Assembly: GCA_008180335.1 (NCBI GenBank)
Contig: VTEF01000013.1
Coordinates: 1-43,493 of the forward strand
Length of the DNA stretch: 43,493 nucleotides
Source: Priestia megaterium
GTDB taxonomy: Bacteria > Bacillota > Bacilli > Bacillales > Bacillaceae_H
Reading direction: 5' to 3'
Shown: piece after piece, positions 35,579 to 43,493 of the stretch
How positions within the stretch are numbered: the stretch's first letter is position 1
Layout: every line of letters starts with the position of its first letter
Program-made: the position numbers and the translations under genes
The notes under the pieces: model-generated
Databases searched by the model: none
Seen by the model: the letters and a program-made list of their open reading frames with translations, nothing else
Told to the model about the DNA's origin: nothing

Positions 35579-37902
35579 AACACTATACTTCGATTATAAA
35601 GAAATACGGGGTAACTCAATGGAAAAGAAGCTTATTAACTATTATTGGAATTACTCTATCAGTAAGTTTAATGTCCTTTTCCGTTATATTTATACAGAAT
35701 TTAAAGGAAACGATATTTCACTCAGCAAAATATAGTACAGGATATTATCATATGGCTGTATTGCAACCAAACGAAGAGCAAGAATCTGTTTTGAGACTTT
35801 ATCAGAAAGTAAATATAGCTGGAAAGGTTACAACTAAAACGATACAACTACCAAATACAGACTCTAGCATACAATTAATGAGCTTAGATAATGGAGCAAG
35901 AAAAATTTTTAAAGAAATCACATTAGTAAAGGGAAAACTTCCGATAAACGAGAAAGGAATCGTTTTAGAAGAATGGATTGTACAAGAGAATGGCATGGAA
36001 GTAGGAGATGAAATAAGATTAGGAGATATACCTTTAGAGCTTGTTGGTGTTTGTAAAAATCAGTTCAATTCAAGGTCGAACAAATCTTCCATTGGATACT
36101 TAGTAGAGAATCATTCATTATTAAGTAGTAACGGAACAAAGAGCATTCTCTATATCCAGTTCCATGAACAATTAATAAACAAACAGGATGATTTTGAATT
36201 AAATATAAGACAATTAACAAATGCTGCAGGAGTCTCAGAAGATAATGTTCAAAGGAACTCCATTGTTTATAAGGCATTAGGGGAATATACGAGTAGTGAT
36301 TATCCGTCTATCTTTATTATTAGCGTTAATTTATTAGTGATGGGGCTTTTTATCTTTAATACGTATCAGATATCAGTGATGGAGCGCATTCAACATTACG
36401 GCATATTGCGTTCGCTCGGAGCAACTCCTAGACAAATTCATTACCTTGTATTGAACGAAGCGATGGTTTTTAGTGTAGTAGCCGTTCCAATTGGGATCGG
36501 GTTAGGAATAGCCCTTCAGAGGTTAATACAATATCTTTCTTTCTTTGATAATGCCCCTAAGTTAACAGTTCCTTTCTGGGATGTGCTTTGGGTTGGGGTT
36601 ATTGCTTTCATAACTATTTTATTTTCTGTTTATAAGCCAGCAGTTGCTGCTAGCAAGGTTTCACCTATACAAGCAATAAAAATGACACAGGAGCTAAATC
36701 AATTAAAGTCAACAGAAAATGAGCAAACACATTTTTTGTTAAACCGTTTTGGTGTTTCCGCCCATTTGGCATGGCAAAATATTTTGCGTAATCGCTCAAG
36801 ATTTTTAGGAGCTACACTTTCAATGTCGGTGGCCATCGTCCTAATCATTTTGAACTTTGGATTTTTTTCTTCACAGGATCCGGCGGCACTAGTAAAGCAT
36901 AATTATTTATGGAATTCAAATTATTATGTCACGTCTGAGGATGGATTTAAAAAGAATGAGATCAATCAACTAAAGGAGATATTTCCAAAAATAAAGGTTA
37001 TAGCCTCTAAATACGATAATATTGAAGCGAGTTTAATGAACGGTGACTCTATGGATATTTGTTTCCATGGTTATCATGAAAAGGAATTAAAAAAGGCTAA
37101 CCATTATGTTATATCTGGAAGCGTAGACATCGATCATCTTCAATCAGAGGAAGAAATAATCCTTGTGGTTCCTAGAAAGAATCAATCTGATTTTAGAATT
37201 GGGGATTCGATTAAAATAAAATTCAAAGAAAAACTTTTATTTGTAAAGATTGGTGCTATCGTTGAAAACTATCCAACAGTCGGGGATCGTGACCGTATAA
37301 AAATGGTTGGACATACTAATTTATTTGAATCGTTAATAGGAAATAAAAGAACATATAACCGGTTGGACTTAACGATTGAGGAAAGCTCAGAGAATCATTC
37401 GAAAATTTTCAAAAAATTAGATGCGTTTGTTGCGGATGGAAAAGTTCGGTCTTTATATGAAAATATGGAGAGTATTAAAGAGGATTTTGATGTTTTTCAG
37501 CTGTTAATGATGGGATTTATTTGTACTATTGGCTTAATAGGTTTATTTAGTATTTACAATACCCTTGCCACTAGCTACCTTATACGAAAAAATGAATTTG
37601 GAATATTACGAGCAATTGGTATGACAAGTACTCAATTAAGAGAAATGGTTATCTGGGAGGGGCTTTATTACGGACTGTTTAGCACTGTATGGGGTATATT
37701 AATGGGTATAACCCTCCACTATCTTCAATATAAAATTTTAAATGTTTTTGTAAAAGAAATATACCCAAGTTGGGATTTTCCGTATGAAGTAAGTATAATA
37801 GCTGGAATAACTTGTATCGGTATTTGCATTTGTACTTCTATGTTTTCATCAAAGAAAATAAAGCTTACAAATATCATTGATTTAATAAAGATAGTCAATT
37901 GA
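35575..37902 (+). CDS. FtsX-type ABC permease with two FtsX units
   Basis: A 775-aa permease. Helix 1 (about residues 18-40) is followed by a large extracellular domain (about 45-240) and three helices (about 245-365); then the pattern repeats with a helix at about 408-428, a second extracellular domain (about 430-635) and three helices (about 640-765). The repeated cytoplasmic motifs GILRSLGATPRQI and GILRAIGMTSTQL mark both FtsX domains. So it has eight helices and two outer domains, not the ten-helix BceB layout. ATG 35575 overlaps the ATPase stop. The substrate is unknown. Confidence 0.92.
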   Translation: MKHYTSIIKKYGVTQWKRSLLTIIGITLSVSLMSFSVIFIQNLKETIFHSAKYSTGYYHMAVLQPNEEQESVLRLYQKVNIAGKVTTKTIQLPNTDSSIQLMSLDNGARKIFKEITLVKGKLPINEKGIVLEEWIVQENGMEVGDEIRLGDIPLELVGVCKNQFNSRSNKSSIGYLVENHSLLSSNGTKSILYIQFHEQLINKQDDFELNIRQLTNAAGVSEDNVQRNSIVYKALGEYTSSDYPSIFIISVNLLVMGLFIFNTYQISVMERIQHYGILRSLGATPRQIHYLVLNEAMVFSVVAVPIGIGLGIALQRLIQYLSFFDNAPKLTVPFWDVLWVGVIAFITILFSVYKPAVAASKVSPIQAIKMTQELNQLKSTENEQTHFLLNRFGVSAHLAWQNILRNRSRFLGATLSMSVAIVLIILNFGFFSSQDPAALVKHNYLWNSNYYVTSEDGFKKNEINQLKEIFPKIKVIASKYDNIEASLMNGDSMDICFHGYHEKELKKANHYVISGSVDIDHLQSEEEIILVVPRKNQSDFRIGDSIKIKFKEKLLFVKIGAIVENYPTVGDRDRIKMVGHTNLFESLIGNKRTYNRLDLTIEESSENHSKIFKKLDAFVADGKVRSLYENMESIKEDFDVFQLLMMGFICTIGLIGLFSIYNTLATSYLIRKNEFGILRAIGMTSTQLREMVIWEGLYYGLFSTVWGILMGITLHYLQYKILNVFVKEIYPSWDFPYEVSIIAGITCIGICICTSMFSSKKIKLTNIIDLIKIVN

Positions 37903-37957
37903 AAAAAACATTTTAGAAAGATCATTTGATGGAAAATAACATATCCTAAGCCATTGA

Positions 37958-39035
37958 AAGATAAAAATATTTCAAATTGTTCTAATATCCATCAAACAAG
38001 AGAAATGGACAATCATCAATGATAATAAAAAATTCAAGCTGCATGATTCAGACACTGGATTCGATGCAATGGTTGCTAAAAATGGTAAAAACGTGGTGGT
38101 TGCCTTTCGCGGTACACAAGGTGATAAAATTGTTAGCCTTCGTAAAGGACTAGATGAAGGCTGGAAAGATATTGTGGCTGATGTAGATTATGTCGTCATG
38201 AATAAGAAGGTCAACCAATTAGGATTAGACGTAGATTTAAACAATCATAAATTATTAATTGATTTTCATGAGAAAAATCAATTTAGACAAGCTGATAAAC
38301 TAGTTAAAGAAGTAAAGAAAACCTATCCTGATTACAATGTCTCATTAACTGGACATTCATTGGGAGGTGCTCTTGCATCATATTCTGCAGCTGTAAATAG
38401 TGTTTCAGCAGTGACTTATAATTCTCCAAGTGTATTTGGATTATTACCGAAAGACATGCAAGAGGATGTTAACAAAGGGAAATACGACAAGCAAATAATT
38501 AACTGTGTTCACCCTAAAGACGCTATTAGCTCTGGAGCTTTCAATCCATATAAACGGCATATTGGATCGACTTACTATGCTGGATTTGGTTTTGGCTGAG
38601 ACCAAGTATAATCCATTATCTAGACTTAGATCAACAGTCGCTGGAGATAACTATCATAGTTTAAATCATTACATGTTCGATGACCTTGGTAATATCAATA
38701 ATCCAATTCTAACAAATGTTTTAACAAGAGAAATAATATACCAATCTCCAAGAATGCTTTCACCATCCTTGGTTACAATTGAAGTTACTCCTGAGCATCT
38801 TACAGATACAGCAAAGAAATTACAAGAGTATCTAGGAAGAATCGAAGACTTATGTAACGAATTGAAGAGAAAAGCAAGTATGCTGGATAATATTAAACAA
38901 TCTGAATATGTACTAGACGAGGTTCTCGAATCTACTCATGATTTTAACAGATGGTTTTCAGAAAATACGTCTAAGATTGTCCATGATTTAAATTCAGCAG
39001 CAGCATCATTTGCAAAGGCGGATGTATTGAAATGA
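37958..39035 (+). pseudogene. Lipase-like effector gene with WXG100-like C-terminus, 5'-truncated and frameshifted
   Basis: The frame is open from 37958 (after an in-frame TGA) but the first ATG is at 38069, and homologous-looking sequence (WTIINDNKKFKLHDSDTGFDA) precedes it, so the 5' end is lost. The body is a class-3 lipase-like alpha/beta hydrolase: VVVAFRGTQGD, nucleophile in GHSLGGALASY (38340s) and Asp in HPKDAIS. The frame stops at 38597-38599; one T fewer in the T4 run at 38590-38593 restores GFGLAETKYNPLSRL and leads into SLNHYMFDD (likely catalytic His) and a helical WXG100/LXG-like tail of about 90 residues (IEVTPEHLTDTAKKLQEYL). It may be a true pseudogene or a sequencing error at the T run. 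Confidence 0.75.
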
Positions 39036-39346
39036 TTGATATAAAAATGATTGAGCATCTGCAAAAAGAGATAGAAGACCTTACGAGCTTAAATGCAAGT
39101 CTTGAGTCGTTCCTTAATAAGGCAAAAGCTGACCAAATGCTTATTAAGCAAATCGTAGAAGAAATGGCTTCCTGGAAATCTGGTAAGGCCCAAGAAGCTT
39201 TCCTTTCATCTATGGAAGATTATTTTGAAACTCTTTCTCGAAAGCTTAGACATTTTGAAACCATTAGTAGTGATATTGATAGTGCTAAGACAGGAATTAA
39301 ATTTTCAATTGCAATGGAGCAAATGGAAAAAGGACCTAAATTTTAA
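39032..39346 (+). CDS. WXG100-like small helical protein, probable type VII secretion partner
   Basis: A 104-aa all-helical protein with the W-x-x-G turn in MASWKSGKAQEAF (about residue 47), flanked by two long amphipathic helices, like WXG100 and YwqH/LXG-accessory proteins. Its ATG overlaps the stop of the lipase-like gene (ATGA), so the two were co-translated and the protein probably pairs with the effector tail. No Ess/Yuk secretion genes are in the window. The function is inferred from fold pattern and context. Confidence 0.7.
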   Translation: MIDIKMIEHLQKEIEDLTSLNASLESFLNKAKADQMLIKQIVEEMASWKSGKAQEAFLSSMEDYFETLSRKLRHFETISSDIDSAKTGIKFSIAMEQMEKGPKF

Positions 39347-39393
39347 AATTAGATAATTGTTCTTTTTGAAAGACTAGAAATAGGCAAAAAAAT

Positions 39394-39426
39394 ATGACGT
39401 AGCAACATTAATTGTTACTGCGTCAT
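39394..39426 (-). terminator. Terminator between the WXG-like and coiled-coil genes
   Basis: ATGACGTAGCAAC (39394-39406) pairs with GTTACTGCGTCAT (39414-39426) with two G-U pairs. On the minus strand seven T follow, so it mainly serves the minus gene; the plus tail is weaker. Confidence 0.75.
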
Positions 39427-39502
39427 AGGTTAGTTTATTTATGAAATTCTAGTGCTTCATCAGTAATATTCCTCATATATAAAACATACTTTTCATAAGG
39501 GA

Positions 39503-39808
39503 TCAGTTCATCAATAATAGCATCGAAAGCGAACAAGAGGAAGTTACAATAATATTACTTCCAAAATCCCCACCATTTTTCTCTTGAGAAGTTGCATTCA
39601 TTTTTTTCGTATCTTGAACTTCACGAATTAATGATAAAAGACTCTGACCTCTTTTGTTTGAACTTATTTCTATGTTATTTTTTAATTCTTCATTTTGATC
39701 TTGTAACAATTTATTTTGTGTCTTTATATCTCTAAGTTCTTTTTCTATTGAATTCAATCTATCAAATACTTTATCGACATGTTCTAATTTCTTCAATAAC
39801 AAAGTCAC
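39503..39808 (-). CDS. Hypothetical coiled-coil protein (101 aa)
   Basis: A 101-aa frame whose first 70 residues are strongly helical with heptad character (LNSIEKELRDIKTQNKLLQ). The C-terminus is short and serine-rich. The start (GTG at 39808) lacks a clear ribosome site, so the frame may be a remnant or start elsewhere. No family recognised. Confidence 0.45.
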   Translation of the reverse strand: MTLLLKKLEHVDKVFDRLNSIEKELRDIKTQNKLLQDQNEELKNNIEISSNKRGQSLLSLIREVQDTKKMNATSQEKNGGDFGSNIIVTSSCSLSMLLLMN

Positions 39809-40100
39809 ACTCTTATTCTTTTATTCTGATATTGATATGACCTCAGTAGAATTTTTCTTGTTCTCTCCTTCTTATTCTTTAACTAATAAAAAGTGTACAA
39901 TAACATTTTTTTATTACATATAAAAAGCTTCTTTTATAAAAAATTTGATTATTTTCTACCTGTAATGCTCAGCAATCGTGCCCGTTAATTGAATAACAAA
40001 CATATAAAATAATTACAAAATAACTCTTTCATTTCGTAAGAACCAGTCTAATACTATAATCTTTACAACCACGTTCTTCTTTTTATTACTCACATTAGTT

Positions 40101-40670
40101 TTATTCAGCTGCCATGGCATCGGCTTTTGTTACATGTACAGTACCATATGGATGTTCTGGAGGTGCATATATCGAGTAAAGCTTTAGCGGAATATTACCT
40201 GTATTGGTTACATTGTGCCATGTTCCAGCAGGTATCATAATGGCAGAGTCATCATAGACTTTTCTTTTAAAGTTTAAATTATCTTTACTCTTACCCATTT
40301 GAACAATCCCTTGACCTTGTTCAATACGTAAGAATTGATCAAGATTAGGGTGTATTTCCAAACCGATATCTTCGCCAGCATTGAGACTCATCAATGTAAC
40401 TTGCAAATGATTTCCTGTCCATAAAGCAGTACGATACGTATTGTTTTGCTTCGTAGCCTTATTGATATTAACTACAAACGGTTCTGATCCATAATCTTTT
40501 AACTGAATTTTATCTCTTCCCTTTGATGACTGTAAAAAACCCAATCGTCTAGCATCCCCTGTCTCTTTAGGAATAGTCCAGTAAACAGGCTGTCTTCCAT
40601 AGCTATACATTGGTACGTTAACATAATATGAATATGGATACATATAAGGAGCATAGTACATTTTTCTCAT
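40101..40670 (-). CDS. Cupin-domain protein with Tyr/Pro-rich N-terminus
   Basis: A 189-aa protein. Residues 1-35 are rich in Tyr, Pro and Met (YYAPYMYPYSYYVNVPMYSYG), resembling spore-coat or surface proteins; residues about 85-170 form a cupin barrel with the metal-binding set EIHPNLDQFLRIEQG and AGTWHNVTNTG. Such proteins are often annotated as mannose-6-phosphate isomerase-like cupins. A sporulation role is only suggested by the N-terminus. Monocistronic; flanking gaps hold no clear elements. Confidence 0.82.
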   Translation of the reverse strand: MRKMYYAPYMYPYSYYVNVPMYSYGRQPVYWTIPKETGDARRLGFLQSSKGRDKIQLKDYGSEPFVVNINKATKQNNTYRTALWTGNHLQVTLMSLNAGEDIGLEIHPNLDQFLRIEQGQGIVQMGKSKDNLNFKRKVYDDSAIMIPAGTWHNVTNTGNIPLKLYSIYAPPEHPYGTVHVTKADAMAAE

Positions 40671-40934
40671 TCCCTTAACAAATTTATAAAATTATCCTAT
40701 GCACTATGTTTAGAGAATGTACGTAGATTCAGGGTAACTTATTTAAAGAATCGTTGTTAACAACACATTACTCAATGATCTGGCCCTATTGCTGAACGCA
40801 ACTCCTCAAATTTCTCCCGCCTAATCTGTTGAAATTAGTAAACAATTACTTGGTAAATTCATAAGGTTAAAAAAATTCACAAAAAAAAGGAAATAAAAAC
40901 CGATATTTAACAAACTCTATTACAAAATACGTTT

Positions 40935-42224
40935 TTATTTAATTTCTCCTTGATTGACCATGTTCTCTCCATTAGAGGAAGCAATTTCTCCAAGTACATA
41001 AGCGCTTTCTTTTACCTTTCGTTCCATTGTTGTACGACCCACAGCAATTAACCCAAACGTTTTTTGATACCCCATCATCCATTCAAAATTATCAAATGCT
41101 GACCAGTACATATATCCTTGTACATCAATATTTTCACTTATACATTGTTGCAAGCCTAATATGCCTTTTTGGATAAATTCGATCCTCTCCTTATCATTAG
41201 CTGTAGCTATTCCGTGCTCAGTAACAATAATAGGGATTGAAATATCCTTTGATACCTCACGGATTACATTTGCTAATGCTATTGGATCATTTTCATATCC
41301 CATTTGTGTTAAAACTGCATCTTTAGGCGGCTCCAATCGCCCATTAGCTCCATATTGTTCACGGGTGTAGTTTTGTATCCCTAAGAAATCATCTCCATTA
41401 ATCATAGGCAAGAACTGACGGAAATACGTATTCCATACGCCTTTTGCGACTTCTTTGCCTCCTGTTACACTCTGTACATTTGGTAAGGCAAGTGTTACCC
41501 CAACCTTGGTATTTGGACTTACCTTCTTAATGGCAGCACGCCCTTGTTGATGTGCCTGCTTTAATATCTTCACCTGTTCAGGAGATGATGCCATAAAAAA
41601 TCCTGTATAGCCTACCCCTTCTAAGCCAAATATACGAGCAGCTTCTTTTTTCCATTCAGGTGCGTCCCAACTCGATTTATCAACACCAACTGGAGGAACT
41701 AGCTTGGCATTCTCAAGTAATTCTCTTAAATTCACTGGTAAATTTAACTCGTTAATCGTCGCTGCAAACGGAATTAATTCACCAAGTTCTGTCATAATCT
41801 TTTCACAATAACGAGCAAAATAATAAGGAAGTTTTTCACTCGACCATCCACCTTTACGTATTAACCACCTCGGTGATGTGAAATGATGCATCGTTACGAT
41901 AGGTGTTAATCCATTTTCATGACATGTGTGTAAGACATCTCGATAATGATCGATTGCACCAATGGAAAAGAATCCTTCTTCAGGCTCAATACGTCCCCAC
42001 TATATGGAAAATCGATAGGTATTTAAACCAAGACTTTTTAATAATTTAATATCTTCACGATAACGGTGGTAATGATCCACACCATCCCCAGATGGTTCTA
42101 CATATGGTGAGCCTTTTATATTCTCCTCTACCCAACTATCACTGTTAATATTTGATCCTTCGACTTGATGTGCAGAAGTTGCCGTTCCCCAAAGAAACAC
42201 CTTTGGAAATGTTGTTGAATTCAT
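40935..42224 (-). pseudogene. Glycosyl hydrolase family 1 gene with an in-frame amber codon
   Basis: Two collinear pieces in one frame (42224-42003 and 42002-40935) make a 429-codon GH1 beta-glucosidase/6-phospho-beta-glucosidase. The first piece has FLWGTATSAHQVEG and NTYRFSI; then TAG stands at 42002-42000 where the family has Glu (YRFSIEWGR); then WGRIEPEEG continues. The acid/base Glu lies in TINELNLPV and the nucleophile in VTEHGIA, both intact. So one G-to-T change broke the gene; the remainder shows no other lesion. No clear ribosome site precedes the ATG, and no PTS or regulator genes are adjacent. Confidence 0.85.
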
Positions 42225-42677
42225 CTTAAGTACCCAACTTTCTATTTTCTTATTTTTACATTTTTAAATTTTTCTTAATAGTGCTCACATTTATTCTTCG
42301 ACATGATCGACAAAACAAAACTTACACTCCTCATATATAATATAAACATAAAGTGAATATTCACTAGAGGACTTTACGATGCGGTTCATTCAGATGTTGC
42401 CACAGGACGTGGTGGTCTTAATCTTTGTTCTTTTATAGGTTGACTTAGACTTCCTCATATCCTCTAAGTCTTGACGTGGGAGTCTTAACGCCAGTAAAAC
42501 GGAATAGATTCAATCTACAATCTTAAGTGGTTAGCCCTCCTAAATTAGCTTGATATCCAGTATAATTTATCGGGCTTGTAAATCCTTAATAATTTGTGGA
42601 TATTGTTTATCTAGTTTATAGAAAATCAGTAAGAAAATTTGAATAATTGTGATTACTAATGGGATATAGATAAATAA
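42225..42677. other. Intergenic stretch with hairpins, possible IS200/IS605-type remnant
   Basis: No intact gene. It contains a 12-bp palindrome GTGAATATTCAC (42353-42364), a small CCAC/GTGG hairpin, and a stem GACTTAGA (42442-42449) / TCTAAGTC (42463-42470) followed by TTGACGTGGGAGTC. This resembles the 3' structured end of tnpB-carrying IS200/IS605-type elements as I remember them. No transposase frame remains. The assignment is tentative. Confidence 0.35.
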
Positions 42678-43493
42678 GGTTCTGGTGCAAAAATTTCAAA
42701 ATATCTGCAAGCATTCTCCCAAACTTGGACATATTGATACTAGTACTCTAAAAAAAAGGATGTGATCAGTATGGAAAAGCAAAACCTCTTTAAGTGGAAA
42801 CACTACCAACCTGATATCATTTTGTTAACTGTAAGATGGTACCTACGGTACAATTTAAGTTTTCGTGACTTGGTAGAAATGATGGAGGAACGTGGATTAT
42901 GTATGGCTCATACAACGATTATGCGTTGGGTTCATCAATATGGTCCTGAATTGGATGAGCGAGTACGGCGCCATCTTAAACCAACAAACGATTCTTGGCG
43001 GGTTGATGAGACCTATGTAAAAGTAAAAGGACAATGGATGTATCTCTATCGTGCCGTTGATTCTGAAGGAAACACGATTGATTTTTATCTAAGTAAAACA
43101 AGAAATAAACAAGCAGCCAAGCGCTTGTTTGAGAAAGCCTTGGCTTTTCCGCATGTTTCTAAGCCTCGTGTGATAACTGTAGACAAGAACCCTGCTTATC
43201 CTATGGCTATCCAAGAATTAAAAGAAGAAAAGCAGATGCCTGAAGGCATCCAACTAAGGCAAGTTAAATATCTGAACAATATCGTAGAGCAGGATCATCG
43301 CTTTATTAAAAAACGAATTTGCCCAATGCTTGGATTAAAGTCTTTCCAAACGGCCAAACGAATCATTGCAGGAATAGAGGCTATGCACATGATCAAAAAA
43401 GGACAAACTCTCCAACGGGAGAAGTCTGTCCAAAATCAAAAAGAATTCATTCATAAATTATTTGGAGCAGTTCAATAAGCTAGTTATTTAAAG
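42678..43493 (+). mobile_element. IS6-family insertion sequence, right end outside the window
   Basis: The left inverted repeat GGTTCTGGTGCAAAAATTT begins at 42678 and closely matches IS6-family ends (IS431/IS26 type, GG-TCTGTTGCAAA). One transposase gene follows. The window stops 15 nt after its stop codon, before the right inverted repeat, so target-site duplication cannot be checked. The sequence probably breaks here because the element is multicopy. Confidence 0.88.
42771..43478 (+). CDS. IS6-family DDE transposase
   Basis: A 235-aa transposase with an N-terminal helix-turn-helix (LSFRDLVEMMEERGL, TTIMRWVHQYGPE) and the DDE triad Asp79 (WRVDETYVK), Asp138 (TVDKNPAYP) and Glu173 (NIVEQDHRFIK). 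The D-E spacing of 34 residues is canonical for IS6, and the length is complete. ATG 42771 has AAGGATG upstream. It moves the element by replicative transposition and cointegrate formation, typical of the family. Confidence 0.96.
   Translation: MEKQNLFKWKHYQPDIILLTVRWYLRYNLSFRDLVEMMEERGLCMAHTTIMRWVHQYGPELDERVRRHLKPTNDSWRVDETYVKVKGQWMYLYRAVDSEGNTIDFYLSKTRNKQAAKRLFEKALAFPHVSKPRVITVDKNPAYPMAIQELKEEKQMPEGIQLRQVKYLNNIVEQDHRFIKKRICPMLGLKSFQTAKRIIAGIEAMHMIKKGQTLQREKSVQNQKEFIHKLFGAVQ

Overview
The window is a low-GC Bacillaceae chromosome segment, most likely from the Priestia (Bacillus megaterium) group. The partial 16S rRNA, the alr-ndoAI-ndoA-rsbRSTUVW-sigB-rsbX cluster, the Bacillus-type tRNA cluster and several sporulation genes all fit. 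The left edge lies inside a 16S gene and the right edge inside an IS6-family insertion sequence. Both are multicopy sequences, so this is probably one complete draft contig; the exact 59-bp duplication at the left edge looks like an assembly artefact.

Left part (1-19.3 kb), conserved core, nearly all on the minus strand. Read in the transcribed direction: ddl, murF, cshA, uvsE, (rhomboid gene ydcA on plus), acpS, ydcC, alr, ndoAI-ndoA (antitoxin and mRNA interferase), the eight-gene SigB operon, tex, (cmpA on plus), sprT-like gene, then ten tRNAs running into a 16S gene. This matches the B. subtilis ddl-to-trnS region, except that ydbS-ydbT are absent, uvsE is present, and no ICEBs1-like element sits at the tRNA-Leu. 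Clear promoters include the SigA start of the rsb operon, the internal SigB promoter before rsbV, tandem promoters before the tRNA cluster, and a separate rRNA-type promoter inside that cluster.

Middle part (19.5-31.9 kb). An acyltransferase-3 membrane protein; a five-gene polyamine operon (Xre-cupin regulator, potABCD); a small two-gene unit with a good SigG promoter, probably forespore-expressed; hypothetical genes; a HAD phosphatase; a Crp/Fnr regulator; a GNAT acetyltransferase; an MFS exporter; and an AqpZ-type aquaporin.

Right part (31.9-43.5 kb), accessory and partly decaying. After a gene-poor AT-rich stretch with eroded reading frames comes a complete response regulator / histidine kinase / ABC ATPase / double-FtsX permease module. 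Next is a lipase-like gene, truncated at its 5' end and frameshifted, whose C-terminus is WXG100-like; it overlaps a small gene carrying a W-x-x-G motif, together resembling a type VII secretion effector and partner. A coiled-coil protein, a cupin protein, a glycosyl hydrolase family 1 gene with one in-frame amber codon, a possible IS200/IS605 remnant and the IS6 transposase follow.

The core genes serve envelope synthesis (ddl, murF, alr), RNA turnover (cshA, ndoA), general stress control (rsb-sigB) and sporulation (cmpA, ydcC, the SigG unit). The most unusual material is the lipase/WXG pair, the hairpin-terminator leader of cshA and the short forespore operon.
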